Shown here piece after piece: positions 8,082 through 17,606 of a DNA stretch of 64,000 bases. Under the pieces are notes generated by a model. It made no database searches. It was not told the DNA's origin and was given only the letters and a program-made list of their open reading frames with translations. Source of the DNA: Lachnospiraceae bacterium. GTDB taxonomy: Bacteria > Bacillota > Clostridia > Lachnospirales > Lachnospiraceae. The position numbers were made by a program, and so were the translations under genes. Position 1 is the first letter of the stretch. Each line of letters opens with the position of its first letter. The stretch covers positions 18,984-82,983 of the forward strand of contig SVFC01000009.1 of NCBI GenBank assembly GCA_015057035.1, read 5' to 3'.

Positions 8082-8537
8082 ATGGCAAAAGATAAGAAGA
8101 ACAAAGATAAGGGGTTTGTAGCAGAGTTTAAGAAATTTATTATGAGAGGCAATGTTATGGATATGGCAGTCGGCGTTATTGTTGGTGGCGCATTCACTGC
8201 AATCGTAACTTCTCTCAACAAAGATATTTTAACTCCGCTTTTGGCGTTATTCGGTGGAATCGATTTCTCTTATTTACAGTTAGTTATGGGAGAAGGAGAA
8301 GAAGCACCAGTTTTATTGTATGGTAATTTTATTACCGCAGTACTGAATTTCCTGATTACAGCGTTTATGATTTTCCTTTTAATCAAGGGCATCAACGCTT
8401 TAGGTGATTTGTTTAGCAAGAAGGAAGAAGAAGCACCTGCAGCACCTACGACGAAGGAATGTCCTTACTGTAAGAGTGCTATCGCAATTGCAGCAACAAG
8501 ATGTCCAAACTGTACTTCTCATTTAGAGGAAGAGTAA
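8082..8537 (+). CDS. mscL: Large-conductance mechanosensitive channel with C-terminal zinc ribbon
   Basis: The 151-residue protein contains the MscL signature [20 protein letters not shown]. It has TM1 (about 25-48), a short periplasmic loop and TM2 (about 82-102), forming the homopentameric emergency valve opened by membrane tension on osmotic downshock. Instead of ending in the usual helical bundle, it carries a zinc ribbon with cysteines 127, 130, 141 and 144. GGAGG precedes the ATG. A terminator follows, so it may be co-transcribed with the GH43 gene 26 bases upstream. Confidence 0.95.
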   Translation: MAKDKKNKDKGFVAEFKKFIMRGNVMDMAVGVIVGGAFTAIVTSLNKDILTPLLALFGGIDFSYLQLVMGEGEEAPVLLYGNFITAVLNFLITAFMIFLLIKGINALGDLFSKKEEEAPAAPTTKECPYCKSAIAIAATRCPNCTSHLEEE

Positions 8538-8572
8538 ACCGAAGTTGCGCAAGCATATTTACAAGTAAAAAG

Positions 8573-8609
8573 AGGGTTGTTAAGTTTATATAACTTCAAC
8601 CCTTTTTTT
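8573..8609 (+). terminator. Terminator after mscL
   Basis: A stem of AGGGTTG (8573-8579) with CAACCCT (8597-8603) continues as AAGTT/AACTT after a 2-base bulge. A run of seven T follows. Confidence 0.85.
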
Positions 8610-8610
8610 G

Positions 8611-8639
8611 TTGCAAAAATAGGAAAAATTACCTATAAT
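8611..8639 (+). promoter_or_regulatory. Promoter of the chemosensory island
   Basis: TTGCAA (8611-8616), a 17-base spacer and a perfect TATAAT (8634-8639) lie directly after the mscL terminator and 75 bases before the first kinase gene. No terminator is visible until 17540, so this promoter could drive all eight genes from the PAS kinase to the methyl-accepting protein. Confidence 0.75.
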
Positions 8640-8713
8640 GTATTAGGTAGACTTTTACCTTGGGGAAATATGCCTTTTGCTTTATGCAAAAACAAGAAAA
8701 AGGGGATGAAACC

Positions 8714-10123
8714 ATGAAATACGAAAATCTTACACAATATGTTGTAGAACATATGGATGAGATGATAGTTTGTTTTGACCAGGATGGGGTTATTACATAT
8801 GGGAATCCAGCAGCAGGTGCCAGACTAGAATTCGGAGAGGAACTTGTGGGGACTCATATTAGTGAAATCTTCCCAAATGCCTTCTGGGTTGCGGATCCTG
8901 GATTTGGAACAGATGTGGAATTCAACGAAGAGAATTACGAACTTATGGCATATCGCTATAACAAGACCTGTTTTCCAATAGACGCCAAGTTTATTGATAC
9001 GAAGGATGGCTCTTATTTATGCCTTTCCAAAGATATCACCAAGCGTTCTTTCTTGCAGAAACGAATCAAACAGGTGGAGCAGGATGCAGAAGATGCCATG
9101 AAGGTAAAATCGGAGTTTGTTGCCAATGTAACTCATGAGCTTCGTACTCCGGTGAATGGGCTTCTTGGAAACACCAGAGAGCTTATCTCCAGACTTCAGG
9201 ATGAGGAATGTCTTAGAATTCTGGACTTAATGGAACGTGGATGTAACGACATGAATGCGTTGATTAACAACATCCTCGATTTTTCCAAGCTGGAAGCCGG
9301 CAAATTTACTTTAGAAAAACGTGAATTTGATTTCCGTAAGATGATTGATTATGTGAAGTCGAATCATTCTTATAAAATCACAGAAAAAGGTTTGGAATTT
9401 TTTGTGACCATATCACCAGAGGTTCCAACCAACGTTATTGGTGATGAACTTAGAATTGTTCAGGTATTAAACAACCTGATTTCCAATGCTACGAAGTTTA
9501 CTTCGGTTGGAAAGATTGCGGTAGAAGTTGTAAAGACAGCACAGATTCTAAATAGAGCAGAATTGTTCTTCCTTGTTACAGATACAGGAATTGGTATTTC
9601 CAAGGAGAATCAGGACAAGCTCTTCAAGAGTTTTTCCCAGGTGGATGCTTCTATTTCCAGAAAATATGGTGGAACAGGTTTGGGCCTTAACATCAGTAAG
9701 CAGTTGGTAGAACTTATGGGTGGAAGTATTGACGTACAGAGTGAAGCTAATCAGGGAACGATGTTTTCCTTCTCTGTGTGGGTAGAACTTCCTGAGACGG
9801 AAGCCAAAGTGGCAGGAGCGACAGTGGATAGGGATGCATTCCTGAGTGATGCAATGCATCGTCAGGAAGAAGGCTCGCAGTTAGTAGAATTTGGTAGTGC
9901 GCTTAATAAAGAAGAGATTGAAAAGAATATGTCCAAATTGGTACTTTGTGTGGAAATGGATAACTGGGAGAAGGCAGAAGGCTTTATGACAGCAATCAAA
10001 CAGTTAACAGATAATGCTCCACAGGAGATTCGAACTAAGGCATTGCGTCTTAAGATGGCGGTTCAGAAAGCGGATTACGACAAGACAATTGCAGCATATG
10101 AAGAATTACAGGCGGCTTTATAG
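8714..10123 (+). CDS. PAS-domain sensor histidine kinase (soluble)
   Basis: The 469-residue kinase has no membrane segment. It has a PAS domain (about 1-110), a coiled linker, and a HisKA domain with H141 in the H-E-L-R-T-P motif. The HATPase domain (about 245-358) shows the N box L-N-N-L-I-S-N-A, D-T-G-I-G-I and G-G-T-G-L-G-L. A C-terminal helical tail of about 75 residues resembles an Hpt-like bundle but lacks a phosphorylatable His motif. The ATG at 8714 is chosen over the in-frame start 54 bases upstream because AGGGGATG lies just before it. The receiver gene follows by 12 bases and is the likely partner. The PAS domain suggests a cytoplasmic signal (redox, ligand or cofactor) that cannot be read from sequence. 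Confidence 0.9.
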   Translation: MKYENLTQYVVEHMDEMIVCFDQDGVITYGNPAAGARLEFGEELVGTHISEIFPNAFWVADPGFGTDVEFNEENYELMAYRYNKTCFPIDAKFIDTKDGSYLCLSKDITKRSFLQKRIKQVEQDAEDAMKVKSEFVANVTHELRTPVNGLLGNTRELISRLQDEECLRILDLMERGCNDMNALINNILDFSKLEAGKFTLEKREFDFRKMIDYVKSNHSYKITEKGLEFFVTISPEVPTNVIGDELRIVQVLNNLISNATKFTSVGKIAVEVVKTAQILNRAELFFLVTDTGIGISKENQDKLFKSFSQVDASISRKYGGTGLGLNISKQLVELMGGSIDVQSEANQGTMFSFSVWVELPETEAKVAGATVDRDAFLSDAMHRQEEGSQLVEFGSALNKEEIEKNMSKLVLCVEMDNWEKAEGFMTAIKQLTDNAPQEIRTKALRLKMAVQKADYDKTIAAYEELQAAL

Positions 10124-10135
10124 CCCGGAGGGAAT

Positions 10136-11182
10136 ATGGGACGTATATTAATAATTGATGACGTAGAAGCGAATCGATTTGTCCTGCGCAATATTATTGC
10201 GGATATGGGACACCAGCCGGTTCTGGCGGAAAATGGAATCCAGGGGCTTAAGATTATGGAACGTGTTATTCCAGATCTCATCCTGTTGGACATTTCTATG
10301 CCAGAGATGGATGGTTTTGAATTTGCGGACATTTTAAAACAGGATATAAAGACAAGACATATACCGATTATTTTTATTTCGGCTATGGATGAGCCTCAGG
10401 ATATTGTAAAAGGTTTCGAAGCAGGTGGCGCAGATTATGTAACGAAGCCATTTATCCAGGAGGTTGTAAAATCCCGTGTGGAAGTGCATCTCAAGATGGC
10501 AGAGATGAATCATGATCTGATCGAATCAAATCGCAGATTGCAGGCTTCCATCACAGAACAGATTAAGCAGATGGAATCCGAGAAGAAAAAGGTTTTATAT
10601 GCTCTTTTGGCGGTGGCAAGAAAGAACGCCTGCTTTGAAGAACAGCATATGGAACGTCTGCAGTATAACTGTAAGTTGTTAGCACAGGCAATGCAGTTGT
10701 CGCCAAAATACGAACATCTGGTATCAGATACATTTGTGGAAACAATAGAACTTGCGGCACCTTTGTGTGACCTTGGAAACGTTGCGATTTCTTTGGATAT
10801 TTTACAGAAAAAGGATAAGCTGACACCAGAAGAAGCAGACATTGTTAAGACACATACCACCATTGGTGCCCAGATTCTGTCGGATATACGTGGAGAGGGA
10901 GATTATAATGATTTTGTAGACATGTCTTACAATATTGCGTTGTATCATCACGAGAAATGGGATGGTTCAGGATATCCTAACGGAATCTCTGGAGAAGAAA
11001 TTCCACTTCCAGCACAGATTGTAGCCCTTGTGTCTACCTATTGTGCGTTAACTGAAAACCGTTCTTTCCGTAAGGCTTTTTCCAAAGAAGAAGCGTTAGA
11101 CTTGATGGAAGTAGCAGCAGGTGTAGATTTTAATGCTGAGATTTTTAATATTTATAAGAAAATAGCCAGACAATTACGCTAA
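10136..11182 (+). CDS. Response regulator with degenerate HD-GYP domain
   Basis: The 348-residue protein has a receiver (1-120; D8/D9, phospho-acceptor D52, K104), a coiled-coil linker (about 122-155) and an HD-GYP-like domain. Several HD-GYP landmarks remain: H171, H240, H271-H272 and the D-G-S-G-Y-P loop (276-281). The HD dyad is altered to C211-D212 in A-P-L-C-D-L-G-N (normally H-D-x-G-K), and the later Asp of the A-D-x-Y-D-A-L motif is S300. Cyclic-di-GMP phosphodiesterase activity therefore looks unlikely, and the domain may bind a ligand or protein partner. The gene lies 12 bases after the PAS kinase and before cheR. Confidence 0.85.
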   Translation: MGRILIIDDVEANRFVLRNIIADMGHQPVLAENGIQGLKIMERVIPDLILLDISMPEMDGFEFADILKQDIKTRHIPIIFISAMDEPQDIVKGFEAGGADYVTKPFIQEVVKSRVEVHLKMAEMNHDLIESNRRLQASITEQIKQMESEKKKVLYALLAVARKNACFEEQHMERLQYNCKLLAQAMQLSPKYEHLVSDTFVETIELAAPLCDLGNVAISLDILQKKDKLTPEEADIVKTHTTIGAQILSDIRGEGDYNDFVDMSYNIALYHHEKWDGSGYPNGISGEEIPLPAQIVALVSTYCALTENRSFRKAFSKEEALDLMEVAAGVDFNAEIFNIYKKIARQLR

Positions 11183-11199
11183 GGCTTTTAGGAGGTATA

Positions 11200-12018
11200 A
11201 TGACAGAGGAGGAGTTTTTAAGAATTGTCAGATTCTTAAAAAGCCAGTATGGCATTGACATGAGTCGAAAGAAGCCTATTGTACAGGGGCGACTGGAAAA
11301 CTACATGCGAATGAATGGCTTTCGTAATTATTCTGACTTTATGGATGCTATGGAAAAGGATGCAACGGGTAATCTGGAAAAGAAACTGGTGAATCTCTTA
11401 TCTACAAATCATACGTATTTTATGAGAGAACCAGAACATTTTACCTATATGCGTCAGACGGTTTTGCCATGGCTTAAGAAAAAAGAAGAGCGGAGAAAAG
11501 ACCTGCGTATCTGGTGTGGTGCATCGTCTACTGGGGAGGAGCCGTACACTCTTGCCATGATACTTATGGATTATTTTGGATTGGAACATGGAGCCTGGGA
11601 TACCAAGGTTTTGGCAACGGATATTTCCACGGATGTGTTACAGCATGCGATAGCAGGTTTGTACACGACAGAACAGGTAGAAGTGTTACCTGATAATTGG
11701 AAGAGAAGATTTTTCCGCAAAGTGATGAATCAGGAAGTTTATCGTGTAACCGATGAACTGAAAAAGGAAGTGATTTTCCGAAAGTTTAATCTGATGGATG
11801 ATTTTCCGTTCCGTAAGAAATTACATGTGGTGTTCTTGCGAAATGTAATGATTTATTTTGATGATAGAACCAAGAGGGAACTGATTCAAAAAATCTATGA
11901 TGTGATGGAGCCGGGAGGCTATCTGTTTATTGGACAGACAGAGTCCTTAGATAAAAGTATTAAGGGATTTGAAATGGTGAAGCCATCCATCTATAGAAAA
12001 AGAGAGGAAAGTAAATAA
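11200..12018 (+). CDS. cheR: Chemotaxis protein methyltransferase CheR
   Basis: The 272-residue SAM-dependent enzyme methylates glutamates on methyl-accepting proteins. Visible features are an N-terminal helical domain, N-H-T-Y-F-M-R-E, the SAM-binding W-C-G-A-S-S-T-G-E-E-P-Y-T and V-L-A-T-D-I-S, and the R-N-V-M-I-Y-F-D motif near the C-terminus. AGGAGG lies 7 bases before the ATG. It sits two bases upstream of cheB, forming the standard methylation/demethylation pair for the receptor encoded at 16166. Confidence 0.95.
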   Translation: MTEEEFLRIVRFLKSQYGIDMSRKKPIVQGRLENYMRMNGFRNYSDFMDAMEKDATGNLEKKLVNLLSTNHTYFMREPEHFTYMRQTVLPWLKKKEERRKDLRIWCGASSTGEEPYTLAMILMDYFGLEHGAWDTKVLATDISTDVLQHAIAGLYTTEQVEVLPDNWKRRFFRKVMNQEVYRVTDELKKEVIFRKFNLMDDFPFRKKLHVVFLRNVMIYFDDRTKRELIQKIYDVMEPGGYLFIGQTESLDKSIKGFEMVKPSIYRKREESK

Positions 12019-12020
12019 TA

Positions 12021-13049
12021 ATGCGACGAATTAGAGTGCTTGTAGTAGAAGACTCCATGTTTTTCAGGGAGCTTCTGGTAAAAACTTTAAGCAAAGATCC
12101 TGCACTTGAGATTGTGGCTAGCGCCAGAGATGCGTTTGAGGCCCGTGATGCCATTATCAAGTATCGTCCTGATGTAATGACGTTGGATATTGAGATGCCG
12201 CGCATGAGCGGAATTGAGTTCCTACGAAAACTGATGCCACAGTATCCAATGCCAGTCGTTATGGTAAGTGCCTTAAGTGACAAGGTATTTGATGCTTTAA
12301 ATGCAGGAGCGGTGGACTTTGTAGCAAAGCCTGCCTATAGCGATAGAAAAATGCTGGAAGAATTTGTTTTAAAAGAACTTCCAGTAAAGATAAAAATTGC
12401 ATCTACAGCCAAAATCGGCAACCTGAAGAAGACTGTAGTACCAACACTCACAGAAAACATTTCGGTGGAAAAGAAGGATTTGATTGTGGCAATTGGAGCT
12501 TCTACCGGCGGAACAGAAGCAATTGCAACTATTCTGAAGGAATTTGGAACCGATATACCCGGGGTTGTGGTGGTGCAGCATATGCCTGCAGGATTTACAG
12601 AGATGTATGCAAACCGACTAAATGACCAGTGTCGTGTGATGGTTCGAGAAGCAAAAAATGGCGACAAAGTCATGCAGGGACAGGTGTTGCTGGCACCTGG
12701 AGGCGATTGTCAGATGCGTGTGGTAAAAGTCAACGGCAGTTATCAGGTAGAGATTAAGCCTGGTCCAAAGGTAAGTGGACACTGTCCGTCAGTGGATGTG
12801 TTATTTGAATCCGTTTCTCAATGTGCCAAGGACAGAGCACTTGGTATCATTCTAACAGGAATGGGAGGAGATGGTGCAAAAGGCCTTTTGGCAATGAGAA
12901 GAGCCGGCGCCAGAACCATTGGACAGGATGAAGCCAGTTGTGTGGTATATGGTATGCCACGTGTGGCCTATGAATTAGGCGCAGTAGAAACTCAGGAAAA
13001 ATTAACAGATATTGCTAAGAAGACATATGCTGTTTTAAATACAATGTAA
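12021..13049 (+). CDS. cheB: Chemotaxis response regulator methylesterase CheB
   Basis: The 342-residue two-domain protein has a receiver with D11 and phospho-acceptor D56, a linker, and the CheB esterase/deamidase domain (from about 153). The catalytic triad is visible as S161 (G-A-S-T-G-G), H187 (V-Q-H-M-P) and D284 (G-M-G-G-D-G-A). It removes receptor methyl groups and deamidates glutamines, giving adaptation under CheA control. It is intact and tightly linked to cheR, so an active adaptation loop is expected. Confidence 0.96.
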   Translation: MRRIRVLVVEDSMFFRELLVKTLSKDPALEIVASARDAFEARDAIIKYRPDVMTLDIEMPRMSGIEFLRKLMPQYPMPVVMVSALSDKVFDALNAGAVDFVAKPAYSDRKMLEEFVLKELPVKIKIASTAKIGNLKKTVVPTLTENISVEKKDLIVAIGASTGGTEAIATILKEFGTDIPGVVVVQHMPAGFTEMYANRLNDQCRVMVREAKNGDKVMQGQVLLAPGGDCQMRVVKVNGSYQVEIKPGPKVSGHCPSVDVLFESVSQCAKDRALGIILTGMGGDGAKGLLAMRRAGARTIGQDEASCVVYGMPRVAYELGAVETQEKLTDIAKKTYAVLNTM

Positions 13050-13061
13050 AGGAGATATGAT

Positions 13062-13454
13062 ATGAGAATTTTATTAGCAGAAGACGATTTCGTAACAAGA
13101 AAGTTTATGAGTAACTTTTTATCAAAGTACGGAGAATGTGACGTTACCGTTGATGGCTTAGAAGCGGTAGACGCATATATGATGGCTTTGGAAGAAGGCA
13201 ATCCATATGATTTGGTTTGTTTGGACATTATGATGCCAGTAATGGATGGATATCAGGCATTGGTTGGTATTCGTAATCTGGAAAAAGAAAGAAATATCCC
13301 AGAAGAAAAAGCAGTTAAAGTGATTATGGCAACTGCATTAAACGATGAAAAGAATGTAAAAATGGCGTTTGAATTAGGTTGTACCATTTACTCTGGTAAA
13401 CCAATTGACCAGGAAAGATTTGAAGAAGCATTAAAGAGATTAGATTTAATCTAA
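13062..13454 (+). CDS. CheY-like response regulator
   Basis: The 130-residue protein is a single receiver domain with acidic residues E7, D8 and D9, the phospho-acceptor in V-C-L-D-I-M-M-P (about D51), a conserved Thr after A in M-A-T-A, and Lys in S-G-K-P-I-D. A short insertion after alpha-3 (E-K-E-R-N-I-P-E-E-K) distinguishes it from the flagellar-motor CheY of model organisms. It lies between cheB and cheA, the usual place for the diffusible output of CheA. No flagellar motor gene is in the window, so its target is unknown. Confidence 0.88.
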   Translation: MRILLAEDDFVTRKFMSNFLSKYGECDVTVDGLEAVDAYMMALEEGNPYDLVCLDIMMPVMDGYQALVGIRNLEKERNIPEEKAVKVIMATALNDEKNVKMAFELGCTIYSGKPIDQERFEEALKRLDLI

Positions 13455-13495
13455 TATTTAGTGACTTATAATACAAAAGGGGAAAGGAGCTACAT

Positions 13496-15646
13496 ATGGC
13501 AGAGGGATTTAATACAGAAGCCATGCTGGACATGTATCTGTTTGAAAATCAACAATTGCTGGAAAGACTCCAAGAGACAGTTTTAGAGCAGAAAGACGAA
13601 GACTGTTTCGATGAAGATGCCATCAATGAAATCTTCAGAACTATGCATACGATCAAAGGTTCATCAGGCGTCATGATGTTTGATGATATTACTGCAGTGG
13701 CTCATAAACTGGAAGATATTTTCTATGTTTTAAGAGAAGATCATCCGGATGATGTACCACATTTGCAATTAGTAGAGCATGTTCTAGATGTTGCTGATTT
13801 TATTACAAATGAGTTTGAAAAGATTCAGAATGGCGAGAGTGCCGATGGGGATTCAAGTGGTATTATCGCAGAATTAGATGTTTTTCTAAAGAAAATAAAG
13901 GGTGAAACAACAGACGCCGTGGCAAAAGAGGAGCCTAAGAAGGTGGCTTCTGCACAGCAGAAATTCTATATCGCGCCAATGGCAACCAGTTCAAGCAAAT
14001 ATTATAGAATTAAGCTTACCTTTAATCCAGGAGTAAATCTGGTAAATGTACATGCATATAAAGCGGTATATGCATTAAAGGAAATCGCAGAGGATATGAT
14101 ATATTCTCCAGAAGATATTATATCTGATGAGAGCTCAGTGGATGAGATTTTCGAAAATGGTTTTAATATTTTACTTCAGACACAGTCGTCAGAAGAAGAT
14201 ATTCGCAATGTTGTGAAAGCTGGCTACGACATCCAGGCTGTGGATGTAGAGAGTTGTTCTGCGGAAGAATATCGCCGAGGTTTTGATGAGGAAGCCCCAC
14301 TGGTGATTGATTTGGAATCCAGCGTGGAAGAAATCGAGGCAAAAGCAGCAGAGCGCACTCAGGAAACCATTATGGCGGAGGCAAAGACCAAGGAACTTGC
14401 TCCTGGTGATTTCGTTATCCAGTCAAAAGAACCTGGTAAAGCGAAAAAACTTGCCAAAGATAAGCCAAAGAAAGTGGAAAAGACTACATATATCAACGTA
14501 GATGTGGCCAAGATGGATCAGTTAATGGATTTAATCGGGGAATTAGTTATCTCTGAATCTGTAGTGCTTCAGAATCCAGATCTTAAAGTTCCTGGACTGA
14601 ATCTCGACAACTTTAACAAGGCTGCCCAGCAGATGTCCAAGATTTCCACGGATTTACAGAATGTTATCATGTCTATGCGAATGGTGCCGCTAACCAATAC
14701 ATTCCAGAAGATGAATCGTATTGTATTCGATGTTTCAAGAAAACTTGGAAAAGACATTGAATTTGAAATGATTGGTGATACCACAGAAGTGGACAAGAAC
14801 ATTGTTGAGCATATTTCTGACCCATTGATGCATTTGGTTCGTAATGCAGTTGACCACGGCATCGAAACCAATGAGGAAAAGAAGGCCGCGGGAAAGACAG
14901 AGCGTGGAAAAGTCACTCTTACAGCCAAGACAGAATCAGGTAAAGTATGGATTACGGTTGAGGACAATGGTAAAGGCTTAGATAGAGCTAAGATTATGAA
15001 TAAAGCACGTAATCAGGGCTTGTTAGATTATAGTAAACCAGAGAGCGCTTACACCGATAAAGAGGTGTTCCAGTTTATTACATTACCAGGCTTTTCAACA
15101 AACGAGAAGGTAACGGAATACTCAGGACGTGGCGTAGGTATGGACGTTGTTGTTTCTAACCTTGCATCTGTAGGTGGAAGTCTCGAGATTGAAAGTGAAA
15201 AAGGAAAAGGAAGCAAGATGATCTTGAAGATTCCTCTTACACTGGCAATTATTGATGGTATTGTAATGGAAGTTGGAGATACCTCCTTTGTAATAGAAAC
15301 AGGTGCTGTCAAAGAATTCGTAAGCGTGAACCAGGATATGATGATTATGGATCCGGACAATCGCGAATTTGTTATGATTCGTGGGGAATGTTATCCAGTG
15401 CTTCGTATAGGAGACAAGTATCATTTGACCGGTTATCAGACAGAAGTAGAAAAGGGTATGATGGTAATTATGGAAGTGGATGGACAGCAGTTATGTCTAT
15501 TTGTTGACAGATTGGTTGGAAAACAGGAAATTGTTGTAAAACCAATTCCATCCTACGTGAAAAAAGTAAAAGGTTTATCAGGATGTACACAGCTCGGAGA
15601 TGGCAGCATTGCCTTAATCCTAGATGGTGCAGGATTGGTAGATTAA
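13496..15646 (+). CDS. cheA: Chemotaxis histidine kinase CheA
   Basis: The 716-residue protein has all five CheA regions. P1 is an Hpt domain with phosphorylated H51 in M-H-T-I-K-G-S-S-G. A P2-like alpha/beta domain follows (about 160-255), then the P3 dimerisation helices (from about 330, M-D-Q-L-M-D-L-I-G-E-L-V). The P4 ATPase shows H-L-V-R-N-A-V-D-H-G-I-E, D-N-G-K-G-L and G-R-G-V-G-M-D-V-V. P5 is the CheW-like coupling domain (about 580-716). It is a complete, apparently functional kinase. GGGGAAAGGAG precedes the start, and cheW follows by 16 bases. Confidence 0.96.
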   Translation: MAEGFNTEAMLDMYLFENQQLLERLQETVLEQKDEDCFDEDAINEIFRTMHTIKGSSGVMMFDDITAVAHKLEDIFYVLREDHPDDVPHLQLVEHVLDVADFITNEFEKIQNGESADGDSSGIIAELDVFLKKIKGETTDAVAKEEPKKVASAQQKFYIAPMATSSSKYYRIKLTFNPGVNLVNVHAYKAVYALKEIAEDMIYSPEDIISDESSVDEIFENGFNILLQTQSSEEDIRNVVKAGYDIQAVDVESCSAEEYRRGFDEEAPLVIDLESSVEEIEAKAAERTQETIMAEAKTKELAPGDFVIQSKEPGKAKKLAKDKPKKVEKTTYINVDVAKMDQLMDLIGELVISESVVLQNPDLKVPGLNLDNFNKAAQQMSKISTDLQNVIMSMRMVPLTNTFQKMNRIVFDVSRKLGKDIEFEMIGDTTEVDKNIVEHISDPLMHLVRNAVDHGIETNEEKKAAGKTERGKVTLTAKTESGKVWITVEDNGKGLDRAKIMNKARNQGLLDYSKPESAYTDKEVFQFITLPGFSTNEKVTEYSGRGVGMDVVVSNLASVGGSLEIESEKGKGSKMILKIPLTLAIIDGIVMEVGDTSFVIETGAVKEFVSVNQDMMIMDPDNREFVMIRGECYPVLRIGDKYHLTGYQTEVEKGMMVIMEVDGQQLCLFVDRLVGKQEIVVKPIPSYVKKVKGLSGCTQLGDGSIALILDGAGLVD

Positions 15647-15662
15647 GGAGGAAGGATAGGAA

Positions 15663-16163
15663 ATGGGCGAAAGAGATACACAAAAGGGTAAATATGTAAC
15701 CTTCAAGTCAGGAAGTGAATACTTTGGCCTTAAGATTCAGTATGTAAATGAAATCATTGTTTTTCAGGAGATTACCAAAATTCCGGAAAGCGAAGATTAC
15801 ATTAAAGGACTGATTAACTTACGAGGAAAAATTATTCCAGTCATTGACGTAAGATTACGTTTCAAACAGGAACCGTTCGAATATACAGACAGAACCTGTA
15901 TCATTGTAGTAAATGTAAAAAATATTGTAGTTGGTTTGATTGTTGAAAAGATTGCTGAAGTAGTAGAGATTCAGGATGAAAATATCATTCCTTCTCCATC
16001 TGTTGGAAAGGCTGATAAATCCCAGAATAAATATGTATATGCAATTGGAAAGGTTGGGGATAAGGTAAAATTGTTATTAGACCCAGACAGATTGTTAAAC
16101 GACGAAGAAATAAATGCATTAGATACAACAAATAATGGTGCGGATAACGAAGGAGAAGAGTAG
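15663..16163 (+). CDS. cheW: Chemotaxis coupling protein CheW
   Basis: The 166-residue protein is a single SH3-like CheW domain that links receptors to CheA. Typical elements are Y-V-N-E-I at the start of strand 2, [23 protein letters not shown], and [16 protein letters not shown] precedes the ATG by normal spacing. It is two bases upstream of the methyl-accepting protein, which suggests coupled synthesis of the receptor-coupling complex. Confidence 0.95.
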   Translation: MGERDTQKGKYVTFKSGSEYFGLKIQYVNEIIVFQEITKIPESEDYIKGLINLRGKIIPVIDVRLRFKQEPFEYTDRTCIIVVNVKNIVVGLIVEKIAEVVEIQDENIIPSPSVGKADKSQNKYVYAIGKVGDKVKLLLDPDRLLNDEEINALDTTNNGADNEGEE

Positions 16164-16165
16164 TC

Positions 16166-17533
16166 ATGAAGGTGAATAAAAAATTGATGATGAGAACAAA
16201 AATTATAGTAGGATTTGTTATTCTTGATGTTTTGGTATTGTTTTTACTTTGGGCGGGTTACTCTACTGCAGAACAGATTGTAACACGTTTTGTTCCAGAT
16301 GATCCAAACGCTGTAAAGTACTTGATGAGTTATAATATTTTCTCAGGTATTATTTTAGGAGCATTCTTAATTATTGCGGGGGGAATCTCAGTTGCAATTC
16401 CAAGACAGCTTCGTAGAAGCAGAAAGAACTTAATCGATATTACCCGTGAAATTGCAAAAGGTAATATGGATGTAGAAATCAAAAAGATTTATAACGATGA
16501 ATTTGGTGCTGTTATTGATGAATATGTAGTTATGGTAGATTCTATTCGTAACCAGGCACTTGCTGCTCAGGCAGTAGCAGAAGGGGATATGACAGTAACA
16601 GTTATTCCATCTTCTGATGTAGATACTATGGGTAATGCTCTTGCAACATTGGTGGACAGAAATGGACATGCTCTTGGCAATATTAATGATGCAGCATATC
16701 AGGTTATGATTTCTGCATCTCAGGTGGCAAGTGCATCTGATGCATTGGCACAAGGCTCTACAGAGCAGGCCAGTGCCATCGAACAGATTACTTCATCTAT
16801 TAGTGAAATCGCTGAAAAGACAAGAGAAAATGCGGCACAGGCCAATACAGCCGCTGATTTAGTAAATGTGGCAATTAGAGACGTAGAAAAAGGCAACGAA
16901 GAAATGCGTGAAATGGTTATCGCCATGGATGATATTAATAAATCATCTGAAAGCATTTCTAAGATTATCAAAGTTATTGATGACATTGCATTCCAGACCA
17001 ATATTCTTGCGCTGAATGCTGCAGTAGAAGCTGCACGTGCAGGTGATGCAGGTAAAGGCTTTGCAGTAGTAGCAGAAGAAGTTCGTAATCTTGCGGCAAA
17101 GAGTGCTGCAGCAGCGGCAGAAACTGCAGAAATGATTGAAGATTCTATTGCAAAAGTAGCAGTTGGATCTAAGCTTGCAGATGAAACAGCAAAAGCATTA
17201 GAAGATATCTCAAAAGCAGTTAAGGAAAGCGAAGTAATCATTAATAACATTGCTGAATCATCTAATTATCAGGCAACAGCAGTTGCTCAGATTAATCAGG
17301 GAATCGGACAGGTTTCACAGGTCGTTCAGACCAATTCAGCAACAAGTGAAGAATGTGCTGCAGCTAGTGAAGAACTTTCAAATCAGGCAATTCGTATGAG
17401 AGATTTACTCTCTATTTACAAATTAAATGAAGCAGAACATACTCCAGTGGCAGATGATGTTGAAGTAGAAACCGTGGCAGAACATGTAAACGAACCAATC
17501 ATTTCTCTTGGGGAAGGATTCGGAAAATATTAG
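16166..17533 (+). CDS. Methyl-accepting chemotaxis protein without a ligand-binding domain
   Basis: The 455-residue receptor has two membrane helices (about 12-32 and 55-77) joined by only about 22 external residues, so there is no extracellular sensor domain. A HAMP-like linker follows (about 78-165), then a long signalling hairpin whose tip contains [19 protein letters not shown]. The Glu/Gln/Ala-rich flanks resemble methylation helices. The C-terminal tail is acidic and lacks a CheR-tethering pentapeptide. It probably senses a membrane or cytoplasmic state, or is driven by partners. It is the last gene before the terminator at 17540. Confidence 0.92.
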   Translation: MKVNKKLMMRTKIIVGFVILDVLVLFLLWAGYSTAEQIVTRFVPDDPNAVKYLMSYNIFSGIILGAFLIIAGGISVAIPRQLRRSRKNLIDITREIAKGNMDVEIKKIYNDEFGAVIDEYVVMVDSIRNQALAAQAVAEGDMTVTVIPSSDVDTMGNALATLVDRNGHALGNINDAAYQVMISASQVASASDALAQGSTEQASAIEQITSSISEIAEKTRENAAQANTAADLVNVAIRDVEKGNEEMREMVIAMDDINKSSESISKIIKVIDDIAFQTNILALNAAVEAARAGDAGKGFAVVAEEVRNLAAKSAAAAAETAEMIEDSIAKVAVGSKLADETAKALEDISKAVKESEVIINNIAESSNYQATAVAQINQGIGQVSQVVQTNSATSEECAAASEELSNQAIRMRDLLSIYKLNEAEHTPVADDVEVETVAEHVNEPIISLGEGFGKY

Positions 17534-17539
17534 AGTTTC

Positions 17540-17575
17540 AGGGCTGTCGCAATAGGAATAGATTGCGACAGCCCT
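17540..17575 (+). terminator. Terminator of the chemosensory operon
   Basis: A 14-bp stem (left 17540-17553, right 17562-17575; core GGGCTGTCGCAAT/ATTGCGACAGCCC) is followed by a T-rich stretch. It closes the first signalling operon. Confidence 0.85.
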
Positions 17576-17606
17576 AGTTTATATTTTACTTTTTGGAGGC
17601 AATCAG

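Noticed and set aside
16720..17250. Long Ala/Ser-rich minus-strand open frame opposite the methyl-accepting protein
   Set aside because: It arises from the reverse of the Ala-rich signalling helices. There is no start signal and no family resemblance.
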